64,000 nt of DNA from Dysgonamonadaceae bacterium (lineage in GTDB: Bacteria; Bacteroidota; Bacteroidia; Bacteroidales; Azobacteroidaceae), in NCBI GenBank assembly GCA_031260045.1, contig JAIRKO010000016.1:1-64000 (forward strand), written 5' to 3'. The position numbers and the translations under genes are program-made. Under the pieces are notes generated by a model. It searched no databases. It was not told the origin of the DNA and was given only the letters and a program-made list of their open reading frames with translations. Below, in pieces: positions 45,211 to 54,329 of this stretch. Position 1 is the first letter of the stretch. Each line of letters starts with the position of its first letter.

Positions 45211-48200
45211 TCAGTTAAAAATATACCGCACCCCTATCTGCAAACTCCAGCATTGATCGTAGTTGAGGTAAGTATCATAAGTTTGAGTAAGAAAGGCGTT
45301 GTTGATTTTTACCATCGAAAACGCGGGGACGTTGTTTTCGTCTTTTCCTTCGTATTGCAGGATTTTGCCGTAATTGCTTGCAGCCATATTCTTGTTTACT
45401 CCCCATTTTGAATTGAGCATGTTACCCACATTCAGCACATCAAGGCTTAACTGTAAAGTGTTGATTGACCTGCCTATTTTTACTTTAAAATCCTGAAGAA
45501 AACGAAAGTCAAACTTGTGTACCAAAGGCGCTCGCGATGCGTATGCTTCCGCATATTCGCCCTTGTGTTTGCTCAAATATTTGTCCTGTTCCATGAATGC
45601 AAAAAATGCGTCTTCGTCTTCCTGCGTGATAAATTTAATTTCGCCTCTTTCCGCCGGAATGTATATCAGGTCGCCGTTTACTCCATCGCCGTTCATATCG
45701 TTGGCGTACAGGAACGAGTCGCCATAGGGCGAATAGCCGCGATAGTAAAGGCTGACGGTAGTTCCGGAAGTTTTGGAAGCGGTAGGAATTCGCCACGCCA
45801 AAGAACCGATCATCTGGTCGGGAATCACGTATTGCGAGCGTTGTATGCCGGAAATATTCGCCCCGTTGACCGAATAGATATTCACCCATGCCGAGTTTGC
45901 ATTGCTTCCGGGATTACCGGAAATTTCCTTCATTTCGGTGTGGGTAAAGGCAGTCATGAGGTCTAAACTTTCCGCCGGTTTGGCTTTCAGCGTGAGGTTT
46001 AGCGTATAGCCGTAGCCTTTATTCGTATTGGTCAGTACGCAGGCGTCTCTTACGGCGTTATAATACCGGTCGGCGGGATAGATGTAGCGATTGTCGGAAC
46101 CGGAAAAAGTTTCCCAACTGCTGTCGGGATTTTTAACGGCATAATTTACCTGCATCACCGCATGGATGTTTTTTGTGTAAATGCCTTCCGCCGTTACCGT
46201 AAACGGGAAACCGACCGGGATTTGATAATCTACGGCAACGGAATTTTTCCAAACCTGCGGCATTTTAAATTCGGGGTCAACTCCCGCAATGGAACTCGGA
46301 ACGCTACCCATATCGGGGGTTACTTCCGTTTGAAATCCTAATTTGGAAATCATTTCATCTACATTGGAAATCATTCCGCCCGCCAATAAATCCAGTCGGG
46401 GGTCGCGGCTTTTAACCGTACCGTCGGAATTAAATTGGGTTTGCACTTTCATCTGCAATTGATTCATGCCGGCATTGGAAGGCATATTGGTAAAGAACAC
46501 CAACGGCAAACGTCCGGTGAACAAACCCGTTCCCCCGCGAACGATCAGGGATTTATCTTTCATCACATCATACGTAAAGCCGAGACGCGGCGACCAGTTG
46601 ATGCCTGATTTGGGCCATACGCCCGTGTCAATATGCCGTCCTCCGAAATCAAGGTCTAAAATGGCATTGTTGGTCATAATGTCGTTTTGGAAAGCGAGGT
46701 TATCCGCACGAACGCCGACCGTAAGTTTCAAATTTTCGGTTACATTCCATTCATCCTGAGCATAAATGCCCAACTGACCGAAAGCCACCGCGTTGGAGGG
46801 TTTCTTTTCGCCGTTGGCGCCATAAGTCAGAGCAAAATCAACGGGCGCGGCGCCGGTCAGGAAATCGTTCAAACCGGCATAACGGTAATAGCCCGTCCCG
46901 CTTCGCATGTAATTGTTGTCGGCATACTGGTATTCGTAGCTAACGCCGGCGGTCAATTTATGCGCGTCGAGATAAGAGGTAAAATTGTCGGTAACGGTCA
47001 CAATCCTGTTTGTAACGCCGTTGTTCCACGTAAACAGTTCGTAACCGGTAGAAATGTAGGGAGCCAACGCTTCCGCCCCCGTTGCAATATCCCCGCTCAT
47101 GATGTCGATGAAGGGGAAAGGCGAAGAAGTGGAGCCGCGCACATCCTTAATCAGGGAATAGGTTGCGAGCAACTGGTTCGACATTTTATTGCTAATTCGG
47201 CTGTTTAACTCCGCCGTTGCCGAGTTTACCACGTTGTCCATGGAATACATCGAATTGGCATACGACATCGACCATGCGGAAACGCGGTTTTTAGTATTGT
47301 CTCGATATGCGCCGTCGGTAGAGTTTCCATTGGGCGGATTCCAACTCGTGTTTTTGGTGTGATTATAACGCAAACTTAATTTGTTGGCGTCGTTGATGTT
47401 CCAGTCCAAACGGAGCAGGTATTTCAAGTTGCTTTCGTCGGCGGGAAAATCCTTGTATGATCCCGTATTGTATCCGTACTGGCGGCTTAAGAAGTCGGAA
47501 ACTGTTTGCAAATCGGTTTCGGTAACGCGCGAAATGGTCTGTCCGTCGGAAATTCCGTCGGTGGAGGCACGCCAAGTAATCACCTGTTGCGGACTTTTTT
47601 CGTATTCAAAATTACCGAAGAAAAACAGTTTGTTTTTGACAATCGGAGCGCCCAAAGTTGCGCCGTAAATCGTGTTGGATTCTTTGGCGCGCACTCCAAA
47701 ATCGTGGTCGTTGATTCTGTTGCCCCGCATGTCTTGGTTGCGTTTGTAGGCGTAGGCGTTTCCTTTTACGGTATTTGTTCCCGATTTGGTGATGGCGTTT
47801 ATGCCGCCGCCGATAAAATTGGTTTGCCGAACGTCGAATGGCGCAATTACCACCTGAACTTCTTCGATGGCGTCTAAGGAAATCGGGTTTCCTCCTCCCG
47901 GCAAATTTGAACTCAAGCCGAAATTGTTATTTAAATTAGCGCCGTCCACCGTGAAATTTGACGAACGTCCGTCGCCGCCCGCAAAACTCATTCCGTCGGC
48001 ATAGGGCGATAGGCGGGCGATGTCTTGAATGCTCCGGTTGATTGTCGGCAACATCCGCATTTGCTCATTGTTGATATTGGTCGACGGTCCCGTTTTTTCG
48101 GTTGTAAATCGGGAAGCGTTTCCGGTAATCACGATTTCTTCCAGAGTCTGCTCCGTTTCCGTCATGTTTACGTCCAGCGCAAACGTCTCGCCCAATTGAA

Positions 48201-48483
48201 GATAAACGTTCTCATTGACGTAATTGCCGAAACCGAGATAAATGATTTCAACCCTATAGGGTCCGCCGGTTCTCATACCCTGAACGGAAAAACGACCTTC
48301 CGCGTTAGTTGCCGCCCCGTAGTTTGTTCCCGAAGGCAGATGCGTAACTTTGACGGTTGCGCCGATTAAAGCCTCCTTGTCGGCGGTAATTTTTCCGCTC
48401 ATACTTGAGGTTGTTACTTGCGAATAAACCGCTGTGCCTGCAAACAATAACACAGCAATCAACAATTGTTTCATTTTTTTCAT
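45211..48483 (-). CDS. TonB-dependent outer-membrane transporter, Oar-like
   Basis: A 1090-residue receptor. Signal peptide LLIAVLLFAGTAVYSQ, then a carboxypeptidase-regulatory-like domain (SGKITADKEALIGATVKVTH to about residue 105), a plug beginning about EEIVITGNASRFTTEKTGPS with INRSIQDIARLSPYADGMSF and GGINAITKSGTNTVKGNAYA, and a 22-strand barrel ending in the typical aromatic C-terminus (LQIGVRYIFN). The Oar type, without a partner SusD gene, is widespread in Bacteroidetes. It imports a ligand powered by TonB; the ligand is unknown. A -7 box lies at 48515-48522. It converges with the giant secreted gene. Confidence 0.9.
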   Translation of the reverse strand: MKKMKQLLIAVLLFAGTAVYSQVTTSSMSGKITADKEALIGATVKVTHLPSGTNYGAATNAEGRFSVQGMRTGGPYRVEIIYLGFGNYVNENVYLQLGETFALDVNMTETEQTLEEIVITGNASRFTTEKTGPSTNINNEQMRMLPTINRSIQDIARLSPYADGMSFAGGDGRSSNFTVDGANLNNNFGLSSNLPGGGNPISLDAIEEVQVVIAPFDVRQTNFIGGGINAITKSGTNTVKGNAYAYKRNQDMRGNRINDHDFGVRAKESNTIYGATLGAPIVKNKLFFFGNFEYEKSPQQVITWRASTDGISDGQTISRVTETDLQTVSDFLSRQYGYNTGSYKDFPADESNLKYLLRLDWNINDANKLSLRYNHTKNTSWNPPNGNSTDGAYRDNTKNRVSAWSMSYANSMYSMDNVVNSATAELNSRISNKMSNQLLATYSLIKDVRGSTSSPFPFIDIMSGDIATGAEALAPYISTGYELFTWNNGVTNRIVTVTDNFTSYLDAHKLTAGVSYEYQYADNNYMRSGTGYYRYAGLNDFLTGAAPVDFALTYGANGEKKPSNAVAFGQLGIYAQDEWNVTENLKLTVGVRADNLAFQNDIMTNNAILDLDFGGRHIDTGVWPKSGINWSPRLGFTYDVMKDKSLIVRGGTGLFTGRLPLVFFTNMPSNAGMNQLQMKVQTQFNSDGTVKSRDPRLDLLAGGMISNVDEMISKLGFQTEVTPDMGSVPSSIAGVDPEFKMPQVWKNSVAVDYQIPVGFPFTVTAEGIYTKNIHAVMQVNYAVKNPDSSWETFSGSDNRYIYPADRYYNAVRDACVLTNTNKGYGYTLNLTLKAKPAESLDLMTAFTHTEMKEISGNPGSNANSAWVNIYSVNGANISGIQRSQYVIPDQMIGSLAWRIPTASKTSGTTVSLYYRGYSPYGDSFLYANDMNGDGVNGDLIYIPAERGEIKFITQEDEDAFFAFMEQDKYLSKHKGEYAEAYASRAPLVHKFDFRFLQDFKVKIGRSINTLQLSLDVLNVGNMLNSKWGVNKNMAASNYGKILQYEGKDENNVPAFSMVKINNAFLTQTYDTYLNYDQCWSLQIGVRYIFN

Positions 48484-48514
48484 ACTTTTAAATATTGCTT
48501 AATAATTTAGGTTG

Positions 48515-48522
48515 CAAAAGTA
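48515..48522 (-). promoter_or_regulatory. -7 box TACTTTTG of the TonB transporter gene
   Basis: TAnnTTTG match on the minus strand, 31 bases before the ATG at 48483. Confidence 0.55.
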
Positions 48523-48671
48523 GGTATTTATTGTAAAAAATTTGTTAAACTAATATGAAAAAAGTGTGTTTAAATTGTTGAGGCGTTACAGGCGGGGGTT
48601 TTTTGTGCGGTATTTGGCTTTCGCCTGTGACGGCTGCGATATTTGAACTTTAACTTTGCAATATATATTCC

Positions 48672-49856
48672 TCAGGGAGTTTGCCCATTTATTATCTTCA
48701 AAGATTCCTCCACAAAATAATAAACATCGGTATCCAAATGCCCTCGTCGCGGATTGACGGAATCTTTTTCTTTGCCCAAACGGACAATTACCAAATTTTC
48801 GTCCGGCACAACAATAATTCGCTGTCCCAAATGCCCCATCATCCCGTAAAACGGCGGATTGTGCGTATCGTCAATCCAAACGGAGCCGGCATACATTACC
48901 GGTTCGTCCGGTTCAAAAGCCGCTGTATCAGGCGTAATCATCCATTCGACAAACGCAGAATCCAAAATTTGCCGCCCTTTCCAATTCCCTTTTTGAAGCA
49001 TCAGCAAACCCAACCGCGCAAAATCACGCACGCCGCTATAAACGCAGCAAAACGACTTTTCAATATCGCCGCTTAACGACCACAGCGCATCGTGTTCCAT
49101 ACCCATCGGCTGCCAAAATTCTTCCGAAAAATACAGCGCCGGACTTTTTCCGGTTGCCCGTTTCAAAGCCATAGCCAGTAGTTGCGTATTTGCCGAAAGG
49201 TATTTGAATTTCCCGCCCGGATGCGACTCAAAATGCCTCTTTAACAACTGTTTTTCAACATTCTCGCCGAAATAAGCCTCTGTGGTCATGTTAATCGGAG
49301 TATAATAATCCTCTTCCCAACTAAATCCCGAACGCATGGTCGCCAAATCGCCGACAGTAGCCAACTTGCCAAACGAATCATCCAGAAATTCGGGCAAAAA
49401 ATCCGCAAGCGGCTGATCGACGCTTTTAACATAAGATTGTTCGATGGCTTTTCCCAAAAGCATGGTAGTCATCGTTTTTGCCATCGAAAAAGAATTGGTC
49501 AAACTGCTGTCGGAATAACCGTCCCAATATTCTTCGTACAACAATTTTCCGTCCTTAACAAGCGCAAAAGCAATGGAATGAAAATCTTCCAACTCTTTCC
49601 GCAAAGTATCCGTGAGCCGGATTTGGTTGTAATTTTCGTGCAATTCCCAAGGTTGGGGCATTCCGGCGCGAATTACGCTGTTGTTGAAATCGACATAATC
49701 GTCAATATAAGTTGTGGAATATCCTTTCAGGATGGTTGTTCGGAAAGCCTTCATTACATAACCGTTTCCCGAAGCATATAGTCCGGCGATTACCAACAGG
49801 ATAACGCAGAAAATCCCGATGCAGATGCCCGATAAAATTTTAATTGTTATTTTCAT
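48672..49856 (-). CDS. Serine hydrolase, beta-lactamase class C / EstB-like family
   Basis: A 394-residue protein. An N-terminal membrane anchor (LSGICIGIFCVILLVIAGLY) puts the domain in the periplasm. The catalytic SxxK is SFSMAKTM (Ser124, Lys127), a Tyr/Asn region lies in YLSANTQLL, and the third motif HLG is in MMGHLGQRIIVV. The family includes penicillin-binding proteins, D-amino peptidases, esterases and 6-aminohexanoate hydrolases. A role in peptidoglycan or ester turnover would fit; the substrate is not predictable. Confidence 0.88.
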   Translation of the reverse strand: MKITIKILSGICIGIFCVILLVIAGLYASGNGYVMKAFRTTILKGYSTTYIDDYVDFNNSVIRAGMPQPWELHENYNQIRLTDTLRKELEDFHSIAFALVKDGKLLYEEYWDGYSDSSLTNSFSMAKTMTTMLLGKAIEQSYVKSVDQPLADFLPEFLDDSFGKLATVGDLATMRSGFSWEEDYYTPINMTTEAYFGENVEKQLLKRHFESHPGGKFKYLSANTQLLAMALKRATGKSPALYFSEEFWQPMGMEHDALWSLSGDIEKSFCCVYSGVRDFARLGLLMLQKGNWKGRQILDSAFVEWMITPDTAAFEPDEPVMYAGSVWIDDTHNPPFYGMMGHLGQRIIVVPDENLVIVRLGKEKDSVNPRRGHLDTDVYYFVEESLKIINGQTP

Positions 49857-49880
49857 GTGTTTATATTTTTATTTTATTGT

Positions 49881-49924
49881 CGCTAATACACGAATTTTAT
49901 TTGTGTCAATTCGTGCATTCGCGG
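49881..49924. repeat. Imperfect inverted repeat (ACGAATT/AATTCGT)
   Basis: CGCTAATACACGAATT and AATTCGTGCATTCGCG flank TTATTTGTGTC. Similar dyads are common between genes in Bacteroidetes. It lies between the serine hydrolase start and the gdhA end. Confidence 0.45.
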
Positions 49925-49965
49925 CATAAATTAATCATTCGCTTGCGTGTCTAAATTTTTTATCT

Positions 49966-51300
49966 CTACACAATCCCCTGCGCCATCATAGCTTGCGCCA
50001 CCTTCATAAACCCCGCCACATTAGCGCCTTTCACATAATTAATATAGCCGCCGGGCTGTTTCCCGTAAACAACGCACTGTTCGTGAATATCATTCATGAT
50101 TTGGTGCAGTTTGGCGTCAACTTCTTCCGCCGTCCATCGCAGGTGCATGGCGTTCTGGCTCATTTCCAAGCCGGAAGTGGCGACGCCGCCGGCATTCACC
50201 GCTTTACCCGGCGCAAACAAAATGCCTTTTTCAACCATCAAATCGACGGCTTCGGCAGTACATCCCATGTTGGAAACTTCCGCAACGCAGGTTACGCCGC
50301 TGTCGATTAGCATTTGAGCGTCGTTTTTGTCCAATTCGTTTTGAATGGCGCAGGGAAGCGCAATGTCGGCTTTCTGTTGCCATGGACGTTTGCCGGAAAA
50401 AAACTTTACGCCGTAGCGTTCGGCGTAAGGTTCTACAATATCCTCGCCCGTTGCACGGAGTTCCAGCAGGTAATCAATTTTTTCGCCCGATATGCCGTCG
50501 GGATCATACACATAACCGTCTGGACCGGAGATAGTAATAATTTTCGCACCCAATTGCGATGCTTTCAGGGCGGCGCCCCAAGCCACGTTCCCGAAACCGG
50601 AAAGGGCGACGGTTTTGCCTTTGAGGTCTAAGCCTTTTTCTTTCAGCATTTCGACTGCGAAGTAAATAGCCCCAAATCCGGTCGCTTCCGGGCGAATTAA
50701 CGAACCGCCGTAATCCAAACCTTTGCCGGTGAAAGCGCCCGTATTTTCGCAAGCCAATTTCTTGTACATGCCGTACATATAACCGATTTCACGCGCTCCA
50801 ACGCCGACGTCGCCCGCCGGTACGTCGGTATCCGCGCCGATGTGCCTCCACAATTCCAGCATGTAAGCCTGACAAAAACGCATGACCTCCGTAGCGGATT
50901 TTCCGCGTATACTGAAATCCGCACCGCCTTTGCCGCCCCCCATCGGAAGGGTTGTCAGCGCATTTTTGAACGTTTGCTCAAAGCCCAAAAATTTCAGGGA
51001 CGAAAGCGTTACCGAAGCGTGAAAGCGCGTGCCGCCTTTGTAGGGACCTATCGCGTTGTTAAACTGGACGCGGTAGCCGATATTTACCTTCACCTTTCCG
51101 TTATCGTCCACCCAAGGGACTTTGAAGGTAAAAACACGGTCGGGTTCCACGATTCGCTCAATGATAGCCGCTTTTTCAAATTCGGGGTGTTCGTTATAAA
51201 CGTCTTCGATGGAGTGAAGAACTTCCTTTACCGCCTGCAAATACTCGTGTTCGCCGGGATGCTTTGCTTCGAGGGATTGAAGAATTAATTCTGTTTTCAT
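49966..51300 (-). CDS. gdhA: Glutamate dehydrogenase
   Basis: A 444-residue enzyme interconverting 2-oxoglutarate plus ammonia and glutamate with NAD(P). Visible: YRVQFNNAIGPYKGGTRFHA, LPMGGGKGGADFSIRGK with the catalytic Lys, DVPAGDVGVGAREIGYMYG, and the nucleotide fold VALSGFGNVAWGAALKA. Hexameric small-subunit family; length normal. The start at 51300 (MKTELILQSL) is chosen because an earlier in-frame TTG (51363) lies upstream of the -7 box at 51330-51337. Confidence 0.95.
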   Translation of the reverse strand: MKTELILQSLEAKHPGEHEYLQAVKEVLHSIEDVYNEHPEFEKAAIIERIVEPDRVFTFKVPWVDDNGKVKVNIGYRVQFNNAIGPYKGGTRFHASVTLSSLKFLGFEQTFKNALTTLPMGGGKGGADFSIRGKSATEVMRFCQAYMLELWRHIGADTDVPAGDVGVGAREIGYMYGMYKKLACENTGAFTGKGLDYGGSLIRPEATGFGAIYFAVEMLKEKGLDLKGKTVALSGFGNVAWGAALKASQLGAKIITISGPDGYVYDPDGISGEKIDYLLELRATGEDIVEPYAERYGVKFFSGKRPWQQKADIALPCAIQNELDKNDAQMLIDSGVTCVAEVSNMGCTAEAVDLMVEKGILFAPGKAVNAGGVATSGLEMSQNAMHLRWTAEEVDAKLHQIMNDIHEQCVVYGKQPGGYINYVKGANVAGFMKVAQAMMAQGIV

Positions 51301-51329
51301 AAGTTTATTTATCATGGAATTGTATGGAG

Positions 51330-51337
51330 CAAAGGTA
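51330..51337 (-). promoter_or_regulatory. gdhA: -7 box TACCTTTG of gdhA
   Basis: Exact TAnnTTTG match on the minus strand, 29 bases before the ATG at 51300. Confidence 0.6.
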
Positions 51338-51377
51338 GTCGGTTTACGGCAATAAACAAGCATAGTAGCCTAAAATG

Positions 51378-51532
51378 CAGGGCAAAAGCACGAAATTATT
51401 AATTTAGCAAGATGAGAACGCTACAAGAATACCTGTCCGAAGTAAAAGATTTTCGGATAGAGAAAAAATGTTTACACAAATTATTGGATGTTGATAATAG
51501 GATTGATTACTTAATTTCGTGCTTTTGCCCTG
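51378..51532 (+). mobile_element. 155-bp internally deleted ISAs1-like element (MITE)
   Basis: The ends are perfect 21-base inverted repeats beginning CAGGGCAAAAGCACG (51378-51398 and 51512-51532). Inside, an ORF from 51412 gives MRTLQEYLSEVKDFRIEKKC then LHKLLDV, which is how ISAs1-family transposases (DDE_Tnp_1-associated N-terminus) begin; then the frame runs out through the right repeat and stops at 51547. The catalytic core is gone, so it can move only with help from a full copy elsewhere. No clear target-site duplication remains. Confidence 0.75.
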
Positions 51533-51553
51533 TTTTATCTATAAAATAGTTGT

Positions 51554-51561
51554 TATATTTG
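51554..51561 (+). promoter_or_regulatory. -7 box TATATTTG of the AAA-ATPase/nuclease gene
   Basis: TAnnTTTG match, 26 bases before the ATG at 51588 and 21 bases beyond the mobile element. Confidence 0.55.
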
Positions 51562-51587
51562 CATTCCCAATTTCAAAGAATATCAAT

Positions 51588-53144
51588 ATGGAACCAACAC
51601 GCAAACTCCCGTTAGGCATACAGTCTTTTGAGAAACTCCGCACAGGAGATTATTTGTACGTAGATAAAACTGCGTATGTTTATCAAATGGCAAGCCTCTC
51701 CATTCCTTATTTTTTAAGCCGCCCCCGCCGTTTCGGAAAAAGCCTGTTAATTTCCACTTTTGAAGCCTATTTTGAGGGGCGGAAAGACTTGTTTGAAGGA
51801 TTAGCCATATCCAAAATGGAAACGGCATGGGAAAAATATCCCGTTTTACATTTGGATTTGAATGCCGAAAAATTCGACAGCGTTGAAAGTTTGAACTCCA
51901 TATTATTGCGCTACATTGAAAGATGGGAAGATGTATGGGGCAGGGACGGGCAAAGCCAAACGCCTGCCGGTCGTTTTGAAGAAGTTATCCGCGGGGCTTG
52001 TGAAAAGAGCGGCAAAGGTGTCGTCGTGCTGATTGACGAGTACGATAAGCCGATGCTTTCCGCCATGCCTGGCGAAAAACTATCCGAAGAATATCGAAAA
52101 ATACTGAAAGCTTTCTACGGGGTTTTGAAAAGTTCCGACCGCTATTTGCGTTTCGCTTTCCTGACGGGGGTTACAAAATTTGCGCAGGTCAGCGTATTTA
52201 GCGATTTGAATCAATTGGTGGATATTAGTCCGAAACAGGATTACGCTTCTTTGTGCGGCATTACCAAAAATGAATTGTTGCAGTTTTTTATGCCGGAACT
52301 AAAGAGAACAGCCGAAAAACAGGATATGACTTTTGAAGAAGTAGTTTGCCGGATGTCCCGCCGGTACGACGGCTACCATTTTGCGCCGCAATCGGAGGGC
52401 ATGTTCAACCCGTTCAGCGTTTTGAACGCCTTGCATTTCAGGGATTTCGACGATTACTGGTTTCGGACGGGTACGCCGACTTTTTTGGTCAATTTGTTAA
52501 AAGACAGCGATTATGATCTCCGTTTGTTACTGGAAAATGTTGAACTGAAACAGTCTGCGTTCATGGAATATCGCGCCGACGCCAACAATCCGATTCCCCT
52601 GATTTATCAAAGCGGTTATCTGACTATAAAAGACTACGATAAAAATATTGGATTATATACTTTGGGATTTCCGAACGATGAGGTGCGGTATGGGTTTGTG
52701 GATTTTTTGATACCATATTACACGTCCGTTTCCGACAGTGAAACGGGTTTTCACATCGCCAAATTCAGTCGGGAACTCGAAGCCGGACAGACAGGAGATT
52801 TTATGGAACGCCTGAAAGTATTTTTTGCAAAAATACCCTACGAACTGAGTAACGACAATGAACGCCACTACCAAGCCATTTTTTATGTGGTTTTCACTTT
52901 AATCGGTCAGTATGTGAACGCTGAAGTGCGCAGTGCGCGGGGTAGGGCGGATGCAGTAGTAAAAACGAAAAAATACATTTATGTATTTGAATTTAAATTG
53001 ACCGGCAGCGCAGAGGACGCCCTCAAGCAAATCGACGACAAAGGTTATCTGATACCGTATCAATCGGATGGACGGGAGATAATAAAAGTGGGCGTCGAAT
53101 TTGGCAAGGAACAGCGGAATATTCATCGTTTTATCATCAGATAA
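51588..53144 (+). CDS. AAA-ATPase-like protein with C-terminal PD-(D/E)XK nuclease
   Basis: A 518-residue protein of the family PF09820 plus PF08011. N-terminal KLPLGIQSFEKLRTGDYLYV and DKTAYV, then a P-loop written RPRRFGKSLLIST (Lys in RFGKS), Walker B VVVLIDEYDKPM, and at the C-terminus the nuclease core GRADAVVKTKKYIYVFEFKL (Asp, then Glu-x-Lys) followed by DDALKQI-like EDALKQIDDKGYLIPY. These proteins multiply in Bacteroidetes genomes and are thought to act on DNA or as mobile-element relatives; no function is proven. An in-frame start at 51519 would fall inside the mobile element, so 51588 is chosen. Confidence 0.88.
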   Translation: MEPTRKLPLGIQSFEKLRTGDYLYVDKTAYVYQMASLSIPYFLSRPRRFGKSLLISTFEAYFEGRKDLFEGLAISKMETAWEKYPVLHLDLNAEKFDSVESLNSILLRYIERWEDVWGRDGQSQTPAGRFEEVIRGACEKSGKGVVVLIDEYDKPMLSAMPGEKLSEEYRKILKAFYGVLKSSDRYLRFAFLTGVTKFAQVSVFSDLNQLVDISPKQDYASLCGITKNELLQFFMPELKRTAEKQDMTFEEVVCRMSRRYDGYHFAPQSEGMFNPFSVLNALHFRDFDDYWFRTGTPTFLVNLLKDSDYDLRLLLENVELKQSAFMEYRADANNPIPLIYQSGYLTIKDYDKNIGLYTLGFPNDEVRYGFVDFLIPYYTSVSDSETGFHIAKFSRELEAGQTGDFMERLKVFFAKIPYELSNDNERHYQAIFYVVFTLIGQYVNAEVRSARGRADAVVKTKKYIYVFEFKLTGSAEDALKQIDDKGYLIPYQSDGREIIKVGVEFGKEQRNIHRFIIR

Positions 53145-53150
53145 TATATC

Positions 53151-54134
53151 ATGTCGCCCCATTTATCGTTCCGTATTGCCGAAAAAATCAACTCCGACCT
53201 GCTTTTCCGGCTAACCAAACCGATGATTATTCATCCTTTTTATCATACGGTATCCGATGTTTACCTGCCGTATATTCATCCTCTGTATAATCCGAAAAAA
53301 GTAAAAGATTTTGAAAATGACCTTGAATTTCTTTTGCGGCGGTTTGATGCGGCAAGTATCAGTGACGTAAGTTTTTACAGGAAAAATCCGGCGCAACTGA
53401 AAAAACACGCTTTCCATCTTTCTTTTGACGACGGACTGAGGGGCGTTTACGAAAATCTGACGCCTTTGCTTTACCGGAAAGGCGTTCCCGCAACGGTATT
53501 CGTAAACAAGGATTTTGTGAACAACAAACAGTTGTTTTACCGGCATAAAGCCGCAATTCTCATCGACAAATTAAATAATGGAAAAATTTCCTCAACGGTA
53601 AAGAAAGAAATAGATGCGTCGAAGATTTATGCCGTTTCATACGCAAACCGGCATCTTTTGGATGAAATGGCTGTGCTGTTCGATGTTGATTTTCAATCTT
53701 TTTTAAAAACCGAAAAGCCTTATTTAACAACCGATGAACTAAAGGAAATGCAACAAAAAGGATTTACAGTCGGCGCACACAGTATCGACCATCCCAATTT
53801 CGGGGAATTAAATCCCGCCGAACAAATCCGGCAAATAACCGAATCCTGCGCTTTTGTAAAAGAAACTTTCGGGGAACAAAAAGCCTGTTTTTCTTTTCCT
53901 TTTTCCGACGAAAACATTCCGGCGTCTCTTTTCAAAGCGATTGAGAATAAGGTTGATATGAGTTTTGGTATCACCGGAATACAGGTAAAAAACAACGGGC
54001 GACATTTCGGGCGGATTGATATGGAAAAAAACGGGGGAAACGCTGGGGGAACAATTAATAAATCTTTTCTGAAATACATTTTTCAAGTTGCTGTTTATAA
54101 ATTGCGCCATAGTCCGTCGTTATTGCGGGTGTAG
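53151..54134 (+). CDS. Polysaccharide deacetylase (NodB-like)
   Basis: A 327-residue protein. Motif 1 is HLSFDDGLRGVYENL (metal Asp-Asp); motif 2 is VGAHSIDHPNFGEL with the two metal His; then CFSFPFSDENIPASLF. The family (carbohydrate esterase 4) takes acetyl groups off N-acetylated sugars of peptidoglycan or surface glycans. There is no signal peptide, so the protein may act on a cytoplasmic or membrane-linked glycan intermediate. It starts six bases after the ATPase gene. The C-terminal LLRV and stop codon are in repeat B3. Confidence 0.85.
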   Translation: MSPHLSFRIAEKINSDLLFRLTKPMIIHPFYHTVSDVYLPYIHPLYNPKKVKDFENDLEFLLRRFDAASISDVSFYRKNPAQLKKHAFHLSFDDGLRGVYENLTPLLYRKGVPATVFVNKDFVNNKQLFYRHKAAILIDKLNNGKISSTVKKEIDASKIYAVSYANRHLLDEMAVLFDVDFQSFLKTEKPYLTTDELKEMQQKGFTVGAHSIDHPNFGELNPAEQIRQITESCAFVKETFGEQKACFSFPFSDENIPASLFKAIENKVDMSFGITGIQVKNNGRHFGRIDMEKNGGNAGGTINKSFLKYIFQVAVYKLRHSPSLLRV

Positions 54135-54214
54135 CGGGAGACCCGCAATCCCCTGCAAAGCGCAACTCGTTTTTCAGGGGATCCCGCATCGAGCGCGGGA
54201 TGACGGGTTTTTGA
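54115..54214. repeat. Element B, copy 3
   Basis: Left: CGTTATTGCGGGTGTAGCGG then GAGACCCGCAATCC; right: GGATCCCGCATCGAGCGCGG then GATGACGGG. The reverse strand matches B4 (58776-58882) along its length. The TAG at 54132-54134 ends the deacetylase gene. Confidence 0.8.
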
Positions 54215-54217
54215 AAC

Positions 54218-54243
54218 GAAAATCGACGAAGCCAAAATACACC
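54218..54243 (+). repeat. Element G, copy 3
   Basis: GAAAATCGACGAAGCCAAAA then TACACC, a diverged form of 2312-2334, 37 bases upstream of the purL -7 box. Confidence 0.4.
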
Positions 54244-54280
54244 TCAATTCCACCATTATTGTTTGGTCAATAGATTTTTG

Positions 54281-54288
54281 TATTTTTG
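54281..54288 (+). promoter_or_regulatory. purL: -7 box TATTTTTG of purL
   Basis: TAnnTTTG match, 41 bases before the ATG at 54330. A TTTG at 54262-54265 could be the -33 element. Confidence 0.55.
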
Positions 54289-54329
54289 CAACCGCAGAAA
54301 ATTAAATTTTCCGTTTAAATTTTAATATC

